Source: JBCCCJ01 sp039029315 (lineage in GTDB: Bacteria; Bacteroidota; Bacteroidia; J057). Taken from it: 64,000 nucleotides of DNA. The stretch spans positions 9,469 to 73,468 of the forward strand of contig JBCCGK010000055.1 in the NCBI GenBank assembly GCA_039029315.1, read 5' to 3'. Below the pieces are notes generated by a model that saw only the letters and a program-made list of their open reading frames with translations, ran no database searches and was not told the DNA's origin. Position 1 is the first letter of the stretch, and the number at the start of each line of letters is the position of its first letter. The translations under genes and the position numbers were made by a program. This document shows, in pieces, positions 1 to 8,800 of this stretch.

Positions 1-453
1 AAATTCAGCCCTGGCTTGATAGGATAGATAGTATTTGCCATTGGCTACCAGGATATTGGTGGTAAACACACTGTAGTCATCCCAAGCGCCTTTGGGACCT
101 CTTGTTACTGCTGGACCTTTTTCGGACCAGTTGATTCCATCAGAACTGGTTGCATACCAAATATCTGCCAACAACCAGCTGGATTTGGTATCATGGGTTC
201 TAGTATACCAAACATAAAAGAGGCTGTCTACTTTGATAATCGTGCTGGGGTCTCTGCGACTGACGCCTGCTTCATAGCCCAGACCATTTACAGGCTGATA
301 GCGAAAGCGTGTGTATAGCTCATTCTCACTGTCATTCTCTTGAAAACGCTGCATAGCAGCACTGAGAGACTTGTTTTGGTTGGACTCATCCTGGGAACAG
401 GAGATGATCAATGTGCAAAACAACAGACCAGTTAGCAAGGCTATTCTTATCAT
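1..453 (-). CDS. GH117-like (GH43-type propeller) glycoside hydrolase lipoprotein, C-terminus off the window
   Basis: The frame is open from an ATG at 453 to the window edge, giving 151 visible residues and no stop. The N-terminus is a lipoprotein signal with the lipobox LIISC, so the enzyme is probably anchored in a membrane. After a short linker comes a segment with SRRDPSTI, FYVWYTR, DIWYATSSDGINW and KYYLSYQ. This is the blade pattern of five-bladed beta-propeller glycosidases of the GH43/GH117 type. The arrangement GYE-x-G-x-SRRDPS before the first WYT strand is closest to what I remember of GH117 exo-alpha-1,3-(3,6-anhydro)-L-galactosidases, which act on red-algal oligosaccharides. That assignment is recalled, not computed, and the substrate stays open because the rest of the propeller is missing. 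It would be a periplasmic or surface enzyme in glycan breakdown. Confidence 0.6.
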   Translation of the reverse strand, partial: MIRIALLTGLLFCTLIISCSQDESNQNKSLSAAMQRFQENDSENELYTRFRYQPVNGLGYEAGVSRRDPSTIIKVDSLFYVWYTRTHDTKSSWLLADIWYATSSDGINWSEKGPAVTRGPKGAWDDYSVFTTNILVANGKYYLSYQARAEF

Positions 454-551
454 TTGTCAAGGTATGCTCCGGTTTTCCAAATCTTTTGAGAGATTCTTTT
501 ACAAGATAAGAATAGCATTGAGACCTCAAAGCATAGAATTGAATCCTTCTA

Positions 552-989
552 CTACGAAGGCCAATACCCACACACAGTCCAACTGTTTATATAAAAACCT
601 TCGTCTGTTTTTTCAAAAGAATACTCTGAAACGGAACTTGCTTCAATCTTATAAGTTGCACGTACTTTCCCATTGACCATTTTCTTAATGATGAGTGTCT
701 GAGGTTTGCAGGAACCTTTCAGGCATTGTTGGGCCCAGCTATGGAGATACGGACTGAGGAACGTTCCTTTCCGAAGGACAAGGCATTGTTTGATCCCGGA
801 ATGAGCTGTTGATTTCACTTCCAATTCTGCATTCAGTCCGTCCACATTTTTGAAATAGCCTGCATTGACGCCGGATACTTCGATCATAAAGGCACCTCCT
901 ATGGTACCATTGATTTGCGCTTGGAGGACAATGGATCCCAATAGAAAAATTGTCAATAAAAGGGTCTTTGGATTCATCTGGAGTTGCAT
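552..989 (-). CDS. Small secreted protein resembling contractile tail-tube (gp19-like) proteins
   Basis: The frame stays open upstream to 1256, but that part runs through a dispersed repeat (1070-1170), so the ATG at 989 (or 977) is preferred, giving 145 (or 141) residues. The first residues form a classical signal peptide (NPKTLLLTIFLLG ending LQAQ). The mature part begins GTIGGAFMIEVSGV, then GYFKNVDGLNAELEV, then a short Leu-x-Arg-Lys-Gly strand and a Trp. That order of strands resembles the phage tail-region/T4 gp19-type tube family (FxVEIxG, GxFxEVxGL, LxRG, W), but tube proteins normally lack signal peptides and no other tail gene is nearby. Four cysteines in the mature chain fit an exported, disulfide-bonded protein. 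The function is unknown and the family link is tentative. Confidence 0.5.
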   Translation of the reverse strand: MQLQMNPKTLLLTIFLLGSIVLQAQINGTIGGAFMIEVSGVNAGYFKNVDGLNAELEVKSTAHSGIKQCLVLRKGTFLSPYLHSWAQQCLKGSCKPQTLIIKKMVNGKVRATYKIEASSVSEYSFEKTDEGFYINSWTVCGYWPS

Positions 990-1069
990 GATTTTTGGGT
1001 TAATAGGTTCCTCTGTTGGTTCCGACACCAAAAAGAATCGTAACATCTCTAGTGTGAACGGAGAAGGGG

Positions 1070-1170
1070 AAATCGTTGATTTCTGGCCTTGTGGGTTGAT
1101 GTCTTCCGCTGGCGGGAGAGCGAGAGGATGGAAGATGATTGTCAAATATACATTTGTCCACCTAAGTAGG
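1070..1170 (-). repeat. Copy A of a dispersed inverted-repeat (MITE/REP-like) element, incomplete
   Basis: Read on the minus strand, this stretch matches about 95 bp of the elements at 35751-35906 and 53876-54029. It begins with a TIR-like end (GGTGGACAAATGTATATTTG) and contains a hairpin core in which one base differs from the perfect TCTCCCGCCAGCGGGAGA of the other copies. The opposite end diverges after the GATTTCCCC motif, so no right-hand inverted end is seen. A second TIR-like end (GTAAGTGGGTGGAC, minus strand) lies at 1251-1264. Confidence 0.75.
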
Positions 1171-1265
1171 GAGATAATTTTGAATGAAGAATTATAAATA
1201 TTGAATGGACTGTCAGACAGCGAGTTATCGGATTTTTTATATTTAACTTTGTCCACCCACTTACT

Positions 1266-2249
1266 TCATTTCTCCCCCTTTACAAATAATGTATAGTCTG
1301 AAGTCCAGTTCTCCTCCTCGTCAGGAGCCACAGAAATCCAGATGAAATTTTCAGGACAAAGGGTTGTCTCGCATGCCCAAAAGGCCATCCGATGGAGGGG
1401 TTTATCCACAGTGAATCTGACACCTGCACCAGATGTCTGATTGAGTACCGTAATCTCATGTTCAGTCACTTCCTCGCTATATCCAGTAAGAGCAAGGAAA
1501 ACACTGGTATCTCTGAATTCCTTGATCAAGGAAAGTTCTGTGTTCTGAATGTCGATATAACCTTTTGGATCATCGACTGTTGAGACCTCCCAGGGAAAAC
1601 TGACTGTGAATGCAGGGCCGCTTTTTTCTCCGTCTATCATGAAGAAATTATGATTGAACTGATCCGTCTCAATAAGCTTTTCTCCTGTGTTCTTCAGATG
1701 ATGTTCTATAGAAAAACCATCATGCTTCAGCCTAATGGTTTTTTGATATACATATCCAAAACCGAAATTGCTGCTAAGCTCATGGGTAAAGCTGATTCGA
1801 TCTTTTTCCTGCTCTATTTTCCAGCTGCCGTGATCCAGAATTTTATAGGTTTTTCTCCAATTGTATTCCTGTTCAGCTTCTTTCTCTAGTACTCCTATCC
1901 CTATCCGAATGAATCCTTCTCCTGCTTCCGCCTCCTCATAGCCCAAACCAGGCTTGATATATCCTTCAACCGGTCCGGGAAGATCTTCGTGATAGAGGGG
2001 ATCATGGGTATCTTTCCAATAGCCAAAATACTCATGGCCTTGATAGGTCAGAGTTTCGATGACTCCTGACCAGTCGAAACGGGTAGCCCGATACAGACCG
2101 TTTTCCCGATCTGGAAGGTACACCTTCATTGTTACATGATCGTTGACTAGTGTAGCATGTGGATAGCGATCCAATTGGAGTTCTTGTGAAGCACAATTGG
2201 TTGATAGGAAAAGCATCCCTATTACGAGTGGTAGATAGATGTTCTTCAT
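1266..2249 (-). CDS. Exported protein with galactose-mutarotase-like fold
   Basis: The product is 327 residues and starts with a signal sequence that has Cys in a lipobox-like position (LSTNCASQ), so it is probably a lipoprotein. The body has YRATRFDWSGVI near the N-terminus, a long central run of beta strands with HHLKNTGEKLIETDQFNHNF, and a C-terminal WISVAP segment. Bacteroidota contain many such proteins annotated as aldose-1-epimerase-like or mutarotase-fold hypotheticals. The NHNFF segment could carry a sugar-contacting His. Whether it acts as an epimerase, a lyase-associated protein or a binding protein cannot be told from sequence. It lies among carbohydrate genes and is transcribed toward the tail-like gene (16 bp apart), so the two may share a transcript. 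Confidence 0.65.
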   Translation of the reverse strand: MKNIYLPLVIGMLFLSTNCASQELQLDRYPHATLVNDHVTMKVYLPDRENGLYRATRFDWSGVIETLTYQGHEYFGYWKDTHDPLYHEDLPGPVEGYIKPGLGYEEAEAGEGFIRIGIGVLEKEAEQEYNWRKTYKILDHGSWKIEQEKDRISFTHELSSNFGFGYVYQKTIRLKHDGFSIEHHLKNTGEKLIETDQFNHNFFMIDGEKSGPAFTVSFPWEVSTVDDPKGYIDIQNTELSLIKEFRDTSVFLALTGYSEEVTEHEITVLNQTSGAGVRFTVDKPLHRMAFWACETTLCPENFIWISVAPDEEENWTSDYTLFVKGEK

Positions 2250-2533
2250 TGGACAAGGGGTTAGGATATCTGTAGACGAATCGTTCTTGAATTTATGAAA
2301 AGATTGAGAATAGTTGGCAGATCAGGAATTGGATGAGCAAAAAGAAAAACGCAAAACTTAGAGCGTGAACAAGTCTTCTCTTCTTCCTGGCCCATTCGAA
2401 ATGTTGCCGGTGAATCCTAACAAAAGGCCAATGAAGAGAGTGGACGGAAATGATACATGAATTGTCTCGATTTCACTTTCACTTGAACCCTGAGGTCGGG
2501 AACTGTATCTTTCCGTAGAAATTGGCCTGATAC

Positions 2534-3676
2534 ATGGATACGGATACCATACAGTTGCTTTTGATCCTGATTCTCTTTGTGTTGGGAATGCTGAGCTTAT
2601 TCCTGATTACTCATCCTCGTGGCAATCGAAAGAGCAATACCTTGCTGGGGATTTTATTGCTATCCTGGTCTTTGATGTTATTGGATAGTCTGGCGATTAT
2701 TTCGGGATGGACAGTCTCCCATACCCGACTGGCTTTCTGGACAAACCAATTGTTTTTGGTTATCGGCCCGTTGTTATATTTATACACGCGATCTGTCCTT
2801 CATCCACATTTTCGACTACGAGCAGTCGATTTATGGCATCTGCTTCCCTTTGTTTTGATCTTGGGGGCGACGCAGATTGGCTGGCAGAGTCTTCCTGCTG
2901 ATATACGCCTGGAAGCCGTCAAAACTGCCTATACGATGCGGGAGGATTGGTTGGGAGGGCTGATTCTTATCATCCAGGCACAGTTTGGGATTTATTTATG
3001 GTTGGCGTTTCGTGAATTGAAACGGTATAGCCTTCAGTTGAAAAACAATTACTCAAGAGGAGATCAAATTAACCTTCCCTGGTTGCGGTTTTTTCTCTGG
3101 GGCATTTTGATCGTGGTTGGAATCGGTGCCTTGCAGAACCTCATGCGCTTCCTGACAGATTCCAATCAGGGATATGAATGGAGCATACTGATTAGTGGAT
3201 TCGCATTGCTGACCTTTTTTGTGTGGTTCACCCTGAAGGCCTTACGCCAGCCAGAGATTTTTTCTGGCTTGCCTCCATTGACACCTCCTCCCTCGGAGCG
3301 CAGTATGACCGAAGCAGAACAAGCATCACTCCGAGCGCTGGCTGATCGTTTACAAAGTTATATGCAAGAACATCAGGCTTTTTTGCAGCCTGACCTCAGC
3401 CTGAAAGCGCTGGCTGTCCAGCTTTCTGTTTCTCCCCGCGACCTTTCTCAAGCGATCAATCGCATTCTGGGACAGAGTTTTTTTGACTATATCAACCAAC
3501 ACCGGATCACCCTGGCTCAACAAAAAATCGCGAAAGCCGAAGATCCCAAGATCACTGTGCTCGAAATCATGTATGAGGTCGGTTTTCAATCCAAATCCTC
3601 CTTCAACACTGCCTTCAAAAAATTCACTGGCATGACCCCGACCCAATGGAAGGCACAGACCCAACATGCTGAATAA
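2534..3676 (+). CDS. Membrane-bound AraC-family transcriptional regulator
   Basis: This 380-residue protein has about seven hydrophobic helices in residues 1-240 (the first is LLLILILFVLGMLSLFLI) and then a cytoplasmic linker. An AraC/XylS helix-turn-helix domain follows in roughly residues 275-375 (LKALAVQLSVSPRDLSQAIN, then VLEIMYEVGFQSKSSFNTAF, ending TPTQWK). Such 7TM-AraC proteins are common in Bacteroidota and are thought to sense through the membrane segment and bind DNA directly. No ligand can be inferred. The gene stands alone on its strand, about 280 bp from the divergent mutarotase-like gene (no recognisable RNA or box seen in that gap) and 112 bp before an Lnt-like gene, which it may or may not control. 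Confidence 0.85.
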   Translation: MDTDTIQLLLILILFVLGMLSLFLITHPRGNRKSNTLLGILLLSWSLMLLDSLAIISGWTVSHTRLAFWTNQLFLVIGPLLYLYTRSVLHPHFRLRAVDLWHLLPFVLILGATQIGWQSLPADIRLEAVKTAYTMREDWLGGLILIIQAQFGIYLWLAFRELKRYSLQLKNNYSRGDQINLPWLRFFLWGILIVVGIGALQNLMRFLTDSNQGYEWSILISGFALLTFFVWFTLKALRQPEIFSGLPPLTPPPSERSMTEAEQASLRALADRLQSYMQEHQAFLQPDLSLKALAVQLSVSPRDLSQAINRILGQSFFDYINQHRITLAQQKIAKAEDPKITVLEIMYEVGFQSKSSFNTAFKKFTGMTPTQWKAQTQHAE

Positions 3677-3788
3677 ATCCGTACGACTTTGCGATGTCCT
3701 CCCAATTAGGCGTTCGGATACAGAAAGTCGGTCGATTCTCACCCCGGCCGTTTGCGAATTTGCTTTCATTTCCACCTAATCCGACAAA

Positions 3789-5375
3789 ATGAAAGTTCGC
3801 CAATCTCTGATCCTGTCCTCTCTGCTGTTTCTTGCCAGCGTTCTTCTTTCTCCCAAATGGCTTGTACCCCTTGCTGCCTGGGTTGTGCCGATCTTGTTGA
3901 TTCGCCTATTTCGCACACACACACTCTGGAAAGCCATCTTACTCGTGTATATTCCTACTTCACTCGGAGGAATCATCGCCAACTATGGGGTGGTTCCTTA
4001 TCCTTTGCCAATATTCCTGGGTATACTCTTGCTTGGAGGACTGTTTGGTTTGATTCCCTTGTTGCTGGATCGTTGGCTTCATTCTCGACTGCCTGATCTA
4101 CTGGCTACATTGGTATATCCAGCTGCTGTGGTTCTGCTGGATTACTGGACGGCATCCGGTCCACAGGGGGTATGGGGCAATGTCGCCAATACCCAGTATG
4201 GATTCCTGCCCTTGATGCAATTGGCATCTGTTACAGGGATATGGGGAATCGGATTTCTGATCTATTGGGCAGGTCCTATGGTCAATCTCCTTGATGAACG
4301 TTGGCGTCAAAAGGCCTCTCTTCGGCCAGCCATGCTGTATGGAGGATTGCTATTGCTTGTAATCGCCGGTGGAGGGATACGGATGCTTACTGCACCCCAG
4401 GCGGATAAGAACATCAAAGTCGCAGGCCTCTCGGTCAACAATCTATTCATCCTGCAGCGTATGTATGAGGCTGAAAAAGGAGAACCCATCATGATTCCTA
4501 GCCGGATCAGTCAATCTGACCCGGCACTCGCCGAACTCAGCTCGGTCTATCCAGCCTTCTTTGCAGAATCCAGTGCGCCTCGATTCACTCCAGTTCTACA
4601 GGCATATGAAGAATCCTTGGAGAATTTGTTTCAGCAGAGCCTGCGAGCAGTCGACGAAGGCGCAGAGGTAATTGTCTGGTCGGAGGGCAGTGTAACTTGT
4701 CTCAAATTCATGGAGCAGGATTTCATTGCAATGGGGCAACAATTCGCAGCAGAACACCAGGTATATCTGTTTTTTCCGATGGCCGTATTTCTTCCGGACC
4801 AATTTGATACTGGCCAGCCTTATCTGGAGAATAAAGTTCTCAGCATTGATCCTCAAGGCACGATTCTCCATACCTATTACAAAAATGTTCCGGTCCCGGA
4901 CTTGGAACCCTCTGTGCCTGGTGATGGCAAACTAGCTGTATTCGCAACCCCTCACGGAAAGATCAGTCCAGCCATTTGTTATGATGCAGATTTCCCGGCA
5001 ATGATGCGCCAATTGAGTGAGCTGGATTCTGAACTGCTTGTGTTGCCTTCCGGGGATTGGGACGCCATTGATCCGATTCATGGGAGGATGGCATTGATCA
5101 GAGGAATTGAAAATGGGTGTGCTGTCCTGCGCCCCGTCAATCAGGCAAGAACGCTGGCCAGTGATGCCTATGGTCGTGTATTGGCTTTGGATGACTTTTT
5201 TGCAGATGAAGATCATTTGTTGATCGTTGATTTGCCTATTCAGTCTGTCTCAACCTTGTATGGTCGATTTGGGGATTGGTTTGTATGGGTGTGTGGAATG
5301 ATTCTGATTGTCTGCTGTGGACTGTGGATTTGGACAATTGTCGCCCAGAGAATCAAACTCAGGCGAACAGATTGA
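3789..5375 (+). CDS. Apolipoprotein N-acyltransferase-like membrane nitrilase (Lnt paralogue)
   Basis: The protein has 528 residues with hydrophobic helices in about 1-200, a large extracytoplasmic carbon-nitrogen hydrolase domain (about 208-485) and a final transmembrane helix (about 497-518). This is the Lnt layout. The nitrilase triad is visible as Glu299 in VWSEG, Lys365 in YYKNVPVPD and Cys397 in AICYDADFP, so it should be catalytically competent. Lnt adds a third acyl chain to lipoprotein N-termini; many Bacteroidota carry several Lnt-like paralogues, and this one, next to a regulator and away from housekeeping genes, may act on a different amine or acyl donor. Its 3' end nearly meets the sensor-kinase gene (7 bp, convergent), leaving no room for a separate terminator. 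Confidence 0.75.
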   Translation: MKVRQSLILSSLLFLASVLLSPKWLVPLAAWVVPILLIRLFRTHTLWKAILLVYIPTSLGGIIANYGVVPYPLPIFLGILLLGGLFGLIPLLLDRWLHSRLPDLLATLVYPAAVVLLDYWTASGPQGVWGNVANTQYGFLPLMQLASVTGIWGIGFLIYWAGPMVNLLDERWRQKASLRPAMLYGGLLLLVIAGGGIRMLTAPQADKNIKVAGLSVNNLFILQRMYEAEKGEPIMIPSRISQSDPALAELSSVYPAFFAESSAPRFTPVLQAYEESLENLFQQSLRAVDEGAEVIVWSEGSVTCLKFMEQDFIAMGQQFAAEHQVYLFFPMAVFLPDQFDTGQPYLENKVLSIDPQGTILHTYYKNVPVPDLEPSVPGDGKLAVFATPHGKISPAICYDADFPAMMRQLSELDSELLVLPSGDWDAIDPIHGRMALIRGIENGCAVLRPVNQARTLASDAYGRVLALDDFFADEDHLLIVDLPIQSVSTLYGRFGDWFVWVCGMILIVCCGLWIWTIVAQRIKLRRTD

Positions 5376-5382
5376 ATGATAT

Positions 5383-8300
5383 CTAGCCACTTGCATTGGT
5401 TGGGATGTTCTCCAGGATAATTTGCGTGCCTTTGTCTGGCTCAGATCTGAGAGATATCTTGGCACCAATGAGTTCGCTTCTGTGGATCATATTACGCAAG
5501 CCTCTCCCGCCATTTTTTTGTTCCAATTGATGCAAATCAAATCCTTTTCCATCATCCCAAAAAGAGATCCTGGCTTGGGCATGGGTCCATTCGATGTTCA
5601 GCTCAGTGTTTGAGGCTTTGGCGTATTTCAGGCTGTTGTTCATGGCCTCCTTGAAGATCATCATCACCTGCTTTCGGATCTGAGGTCCTAATTGCTGTTC
5701 CCGAAAGGATTCCTGTAGACCTTTGGTACGAAAGGTGATGTCTGTATTTTCGAATAGATCTTCTCCAAAGTCCTTGAGTCGAAGAAAGGTATCAAACAAG
5801 GAATCATGATGTGGGTCGATCACCCAAAGGAGGTCTTTGAATCCAGAAGCAAGTTCTGTTACATTGTCTCGAATCTTGCCCAACCAGGAGTCAGGAGCCT
5901 GATCATTGCGTAGGCTCCTTTCGGCCAATTCGAGGAACAGGGAAATTTTGGTGATCTTGTTTCCCAATTCATCATGGAAATCAGCCGCATTTTCCTGACG
6001 CAACTGTTCTCGCTCCTCCATGAGTGCCTGTTGAAGTTGGGCTTCTTCCTTGAGCTTCCTGACTTTTTGATTGAGTCGGTAGCGATAGAATAGATACAAT
6101 CCTGTGAAGAAGATGCACACATACACACAGTAAGCAAAGGGAGTCTCCCAAAAGGGAGGAAGCACCTTCACCTGAAGTTTTGCCGGACAATCGCTCCACA
6201 TCCCTCGATGGTTGCTTCCATCAATGTGCATCTCATAGGTTCCAGGTGAAAGCTTGAATAAGCGCAATTCAGCAGTATTTCCGATGTCGATCCAATGATC
6301 CTGGACGCCGGGAATCTGATATCGATATAGATTGTTCTCTGGTTGACTTAGGTCGAGAGAAGCAAAACGTATCTGGATAGAGTTTTCATTGTGTTCAAGG
6401 GTGATGGCCTTTTCCTGAATGGCCTTTGGCTGAGAAACAAAAATGGATTCTTTCCCATTGTTTTTGTCCTCTCGAATCACGGCAAAATCATGAATCACCA
6501 CCTGATGATGAATGGACTCCAGGGTCTCGTAATGTTCATTCCAGATAGAAAGACCTCCTTGACTTCCCAAAAAGATCCGATCTTCCTTGTCAATGTACAA
6601 GGCCCTATTGTTGAACGTATTATCTGCCAGACCTTCCCGCAGGGTAATATGCGAGAGAAGCTTGAGTTGGGAAGCTTCTGCATCATATCGGCATTGAAGC
6701 AAACCCTGGTTGGTACTCAACCAGAGATTTCCTTTGGAGTCTTCTTCTATTGCATGGATGTATTCATCAGGCAGACCTTCTCCTATCCCAAAAACCTGAA
6801 AGGTCTGTCTGGACTCCTCTCCTTGTGCCTTGTATAAGTTCAGCCCTTGGGCTGTTCCGATCCACATCTGTCCTGCCTGATCCCTGAAGATGTCATTGAT
6901 GGTATTGTTGCTGAGGCTTGTGTTCTGCCCATATGTGTGAAAAAAGTTCTGAAAACTCCCCGCTACAGTATCAGAAATCATTTTGCTCAGCCCATTGAAA
7001 GTCCCAATCCATAGGTTTCCCTCAGAATCAAACTCACTCACATAGGTAGTAGAATTCGCCAAAGCATCGGTTCGATTAAGATCCATTCCGTAATGAGACA
7101 TCGCTTTTGCATCAAGATGTTCAGATACAGTGAGCTTAGAGAGGCTGGTATAGGTCGAAAGCCAGAATTGGTATTTGTTAATCGGATTGACACTGAACAG
7201 GAAGCTATATGTGGATAGCTTTTTGTTAATGATGCTGATGAATCTGGGACTCTGCTCTTGTTTGGCCAGATCCACCATAAACAAGCCATTATAGGTGGAG
7301 ATCCACAGTCGATGATATAGATCGATCGTCAATCCATAAATCAGATTGCTTTGAAGGCGATGTTTCTTGCCTTCTTCTGCCTTGAACTGTTGGATGATAC
7401 ATTGTCTGTCCAGAAGATCCTTTTTTTTTGCCTTGAATAAGCCTTCTCTACTCCCAATCCACATATATCCCCAGGCGTCTTCCACAATAGCAGTGATGTT
7501 TTGCTGCTTGAGCGCACATTGTTGCCCCGATACCGAAGCAAGCGTAAAAAACAAATTGTCATCCAGGCTTAGCCGTTCAAGCCCATTCGGACTAGCAAAC
7601 CAGATGTTTTGATGTTGATCTTCGAAGATTTGCGCAATATTCCCTTTGATTGGGAGTTGTGAGCGATTGTTTTCTGCAAAACGAATCGGATGTTCCTCAA
7701 GCCTATGCTGTTTAACATGGTAGGTTTTGATCCCGTTTTTCCATGTGCCGACCCATAGCTTTCGCTGCTGATCGAGAAGGATATGATAGATGAAATAATC
7801 TGCTGTTATGGAGTCAGATTGATCCCGAAAGGGGCCCCAGGAATAAGTGAGATCTGGCTGGACATCAACATACAAAACGCCCAGATTGGTACCTATAATG
7901 ACCAAGGAAGAATCCCATTCTGCAAATGCCCAGGCCTGGATCCGGGAAATGTCATAATGGGAGGCGATTTGCTCAAATTGCAATTCCTCCGTCTGATGAT
8001 AGATGTTGATGCCTTTGTTAGTTCCTATCCATATATCTCCCCGACAATCTTCAAAAAATTTCCATACTACCCGATCACTGAGGGAATATGGTGTGGACGG
8101 ATCAGTGCCAGCATAATCAATCAAGTCTTGTGCCCGATTGATTCGAAACAAACCTCGATAGGTCCCCACCCAAATCATGCCGCGACTGTCTTCGAATAAG
8201 GAAAGAATATACAAGGTTTCGTCCTTATACAAAGAATCATTGTCAGGAAAGGCTTTTGGGAGTTGGACGAATGAAATCTGTTGATTTTCAGGATTCAAGG

Positions 8301-8625
8301 TGTGCAAACCTTTACTTGTGCCTATCCAGATTGTCCCATCGGAGGTCTGGATGGAACAGACAATGTTGTTGTTTCTTAGACCATCTGTGCGGTTTGCCTC
8401 TGACCGATAATGAATAAATTCTTTTCCATCAAATCGATTCAAACCAGCATCTGTGCCGATCCATAGGAAGCCTTGTTGATCCTGAAACAGGCCACTGATT
8501 TGATCGCTGGAAAGACCATTTCGGTGAGAAAAGTGTTGATGTCGATACGTTTGTCCTTGCGCTACAATCCCTGGGAAACAAAGAAGAAATGTATAAAACA
8601 ATCGGCTATTCACAGTATATAACAA
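5383..8625 (-). CDS. Two-component-regulator-propeller sensor histidine kinase (HisKA_3 type)
   Basis: The protein is 1080 residues: a signal sequence to about residue 23, two seven-bladed Reg_prop propellers (repeated WIGT/GLNR motifs, about 30-700), a Y_Y_Y domain (about 740-822), a transmembrane helix (about 828-848), a coiled coil, then a dimerisation domain with His884 in DFHDELGNK and an HATPase_c domain (MNNSLKYAKAS at about 995, DDGKGFD at about 1024). The kinase type is that of NarX/DesK-like enzymes, which pair with LuxR-type regulators. There is no receiver or AraC domain on this chain and no response regulator anywhere in the window, so its partner is elsewhere. It is divergent from the BCCT transporter operon (175 bp gap), which suggests that operon as a possible target. 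Sensing is periplasmic. Confidence 0.9.
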   Translation of the reverse strand: MLYTVNSRLFYTFLLCFPGIVAQGQTYRHQHFSHRNGLSSDQISGLFQDQQGFLWIGTDAGLNRFDGKEFIHYRSEANRTDGLRNNNIVCSIQTSDGTIWIGTSKGLHTLNPENQQISFVQLPKAFPDNDSLYKDETLYILSLFEDSRGMIWVGTYRGLFRINRAQDLIDYAGTDPSTPYSLSDRVVWKFFEDCRGDIWIGTNKGINIYHQTEELQFEQIASHYDISRIQAWAFAEWDSSLVIIGTNLGVLYVDVQPDLTYSWGPFRDQSDSITADYFIYHILLDQQRKLWVGTWKNGIKTYHVKQHRLEEHPIRFAENNRSQLPIKGNIAQIFEDQHQNIWFASPNGLERLSLDDNLFFTLASVSGQQCALKQQNITAIVEDAWGYMWIGSREGLFKAKKKDLLDRQCIIQQFKAEEGKKHRLQSNLIYGLTIDLYHRLWISTYNGLFMVDLAKQEQSPRFISIINKKLSTYSFLFSVNPINKYQFWLSTYTSLSKLTVSEHLDAKAMSHYGMDLNRTDALANSTTYVSEFDSEGNLWIGTFNGLSKMISDTVAGSFQNFFHTYGQNTSLSNNTINDIFRDQAGQMWIGTAQGLNLYKAQGEESRQTFQVFGIGEGLPDEYIHAIEEDSKGNLWLSTNQGLLQCRYDAEASQLKLLSHITLREGLADNTFNNRALYIDKEDRIFLGSQGGLSIWNEHYETLESIHHQVVIHDFAVIREDKNNGKESIFVSQPKAIQEKAITLEHNENSIQIRFASLDLSQPENNLYRYQIPGVQDHWIDIGNTAELRLFKLSPGTYEMHIDGSNHRGMWSDCPAKLQVKVLPPFWETPFAYCVYVCIFFTGLYLFYRYRLNQKVRKLKEEAQLQQALMEEREQLRQENAADFHDELGNKITKISLFLELAERSLRNDQAPDSWLGKIRDNVTELASGFKDLLWVIDPHHDSLFDTFLRLKDFGEDLFENTDITFRTKGLQESFREQQLGPQIRKQVMMIFKEAMNNSLKYAKASNTELNIEWTHAQARISFWDDGKGFDLHQLEQKNGGRGLRNMIHRSELIGAKISLRSEPDKGTQIILENIPTNASG

Positions 8626-8800
8626 TTGGATATAAACCCCCTAGCAAAAGCCTTATGCCTGAATTTGCGGAAAAGATTTGCCATTCGCAATCGAGAATCC
8701 TCTGAGAGCCAACACAGGCTTTGTCGTCAATGATGGGGTGCCAGCTCATGAGAGAATGGCCCCGATAAGGAGATGAGGCTTCCATGAATCGTCTGATCCA

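Noticed and set aside
552..1256. Full 234-codon reading of the tail-like gene
   Set aside because: The first 89 codons run through a dispersed repeat whose other copies are intergenic; a signal peptide begins at Met90.
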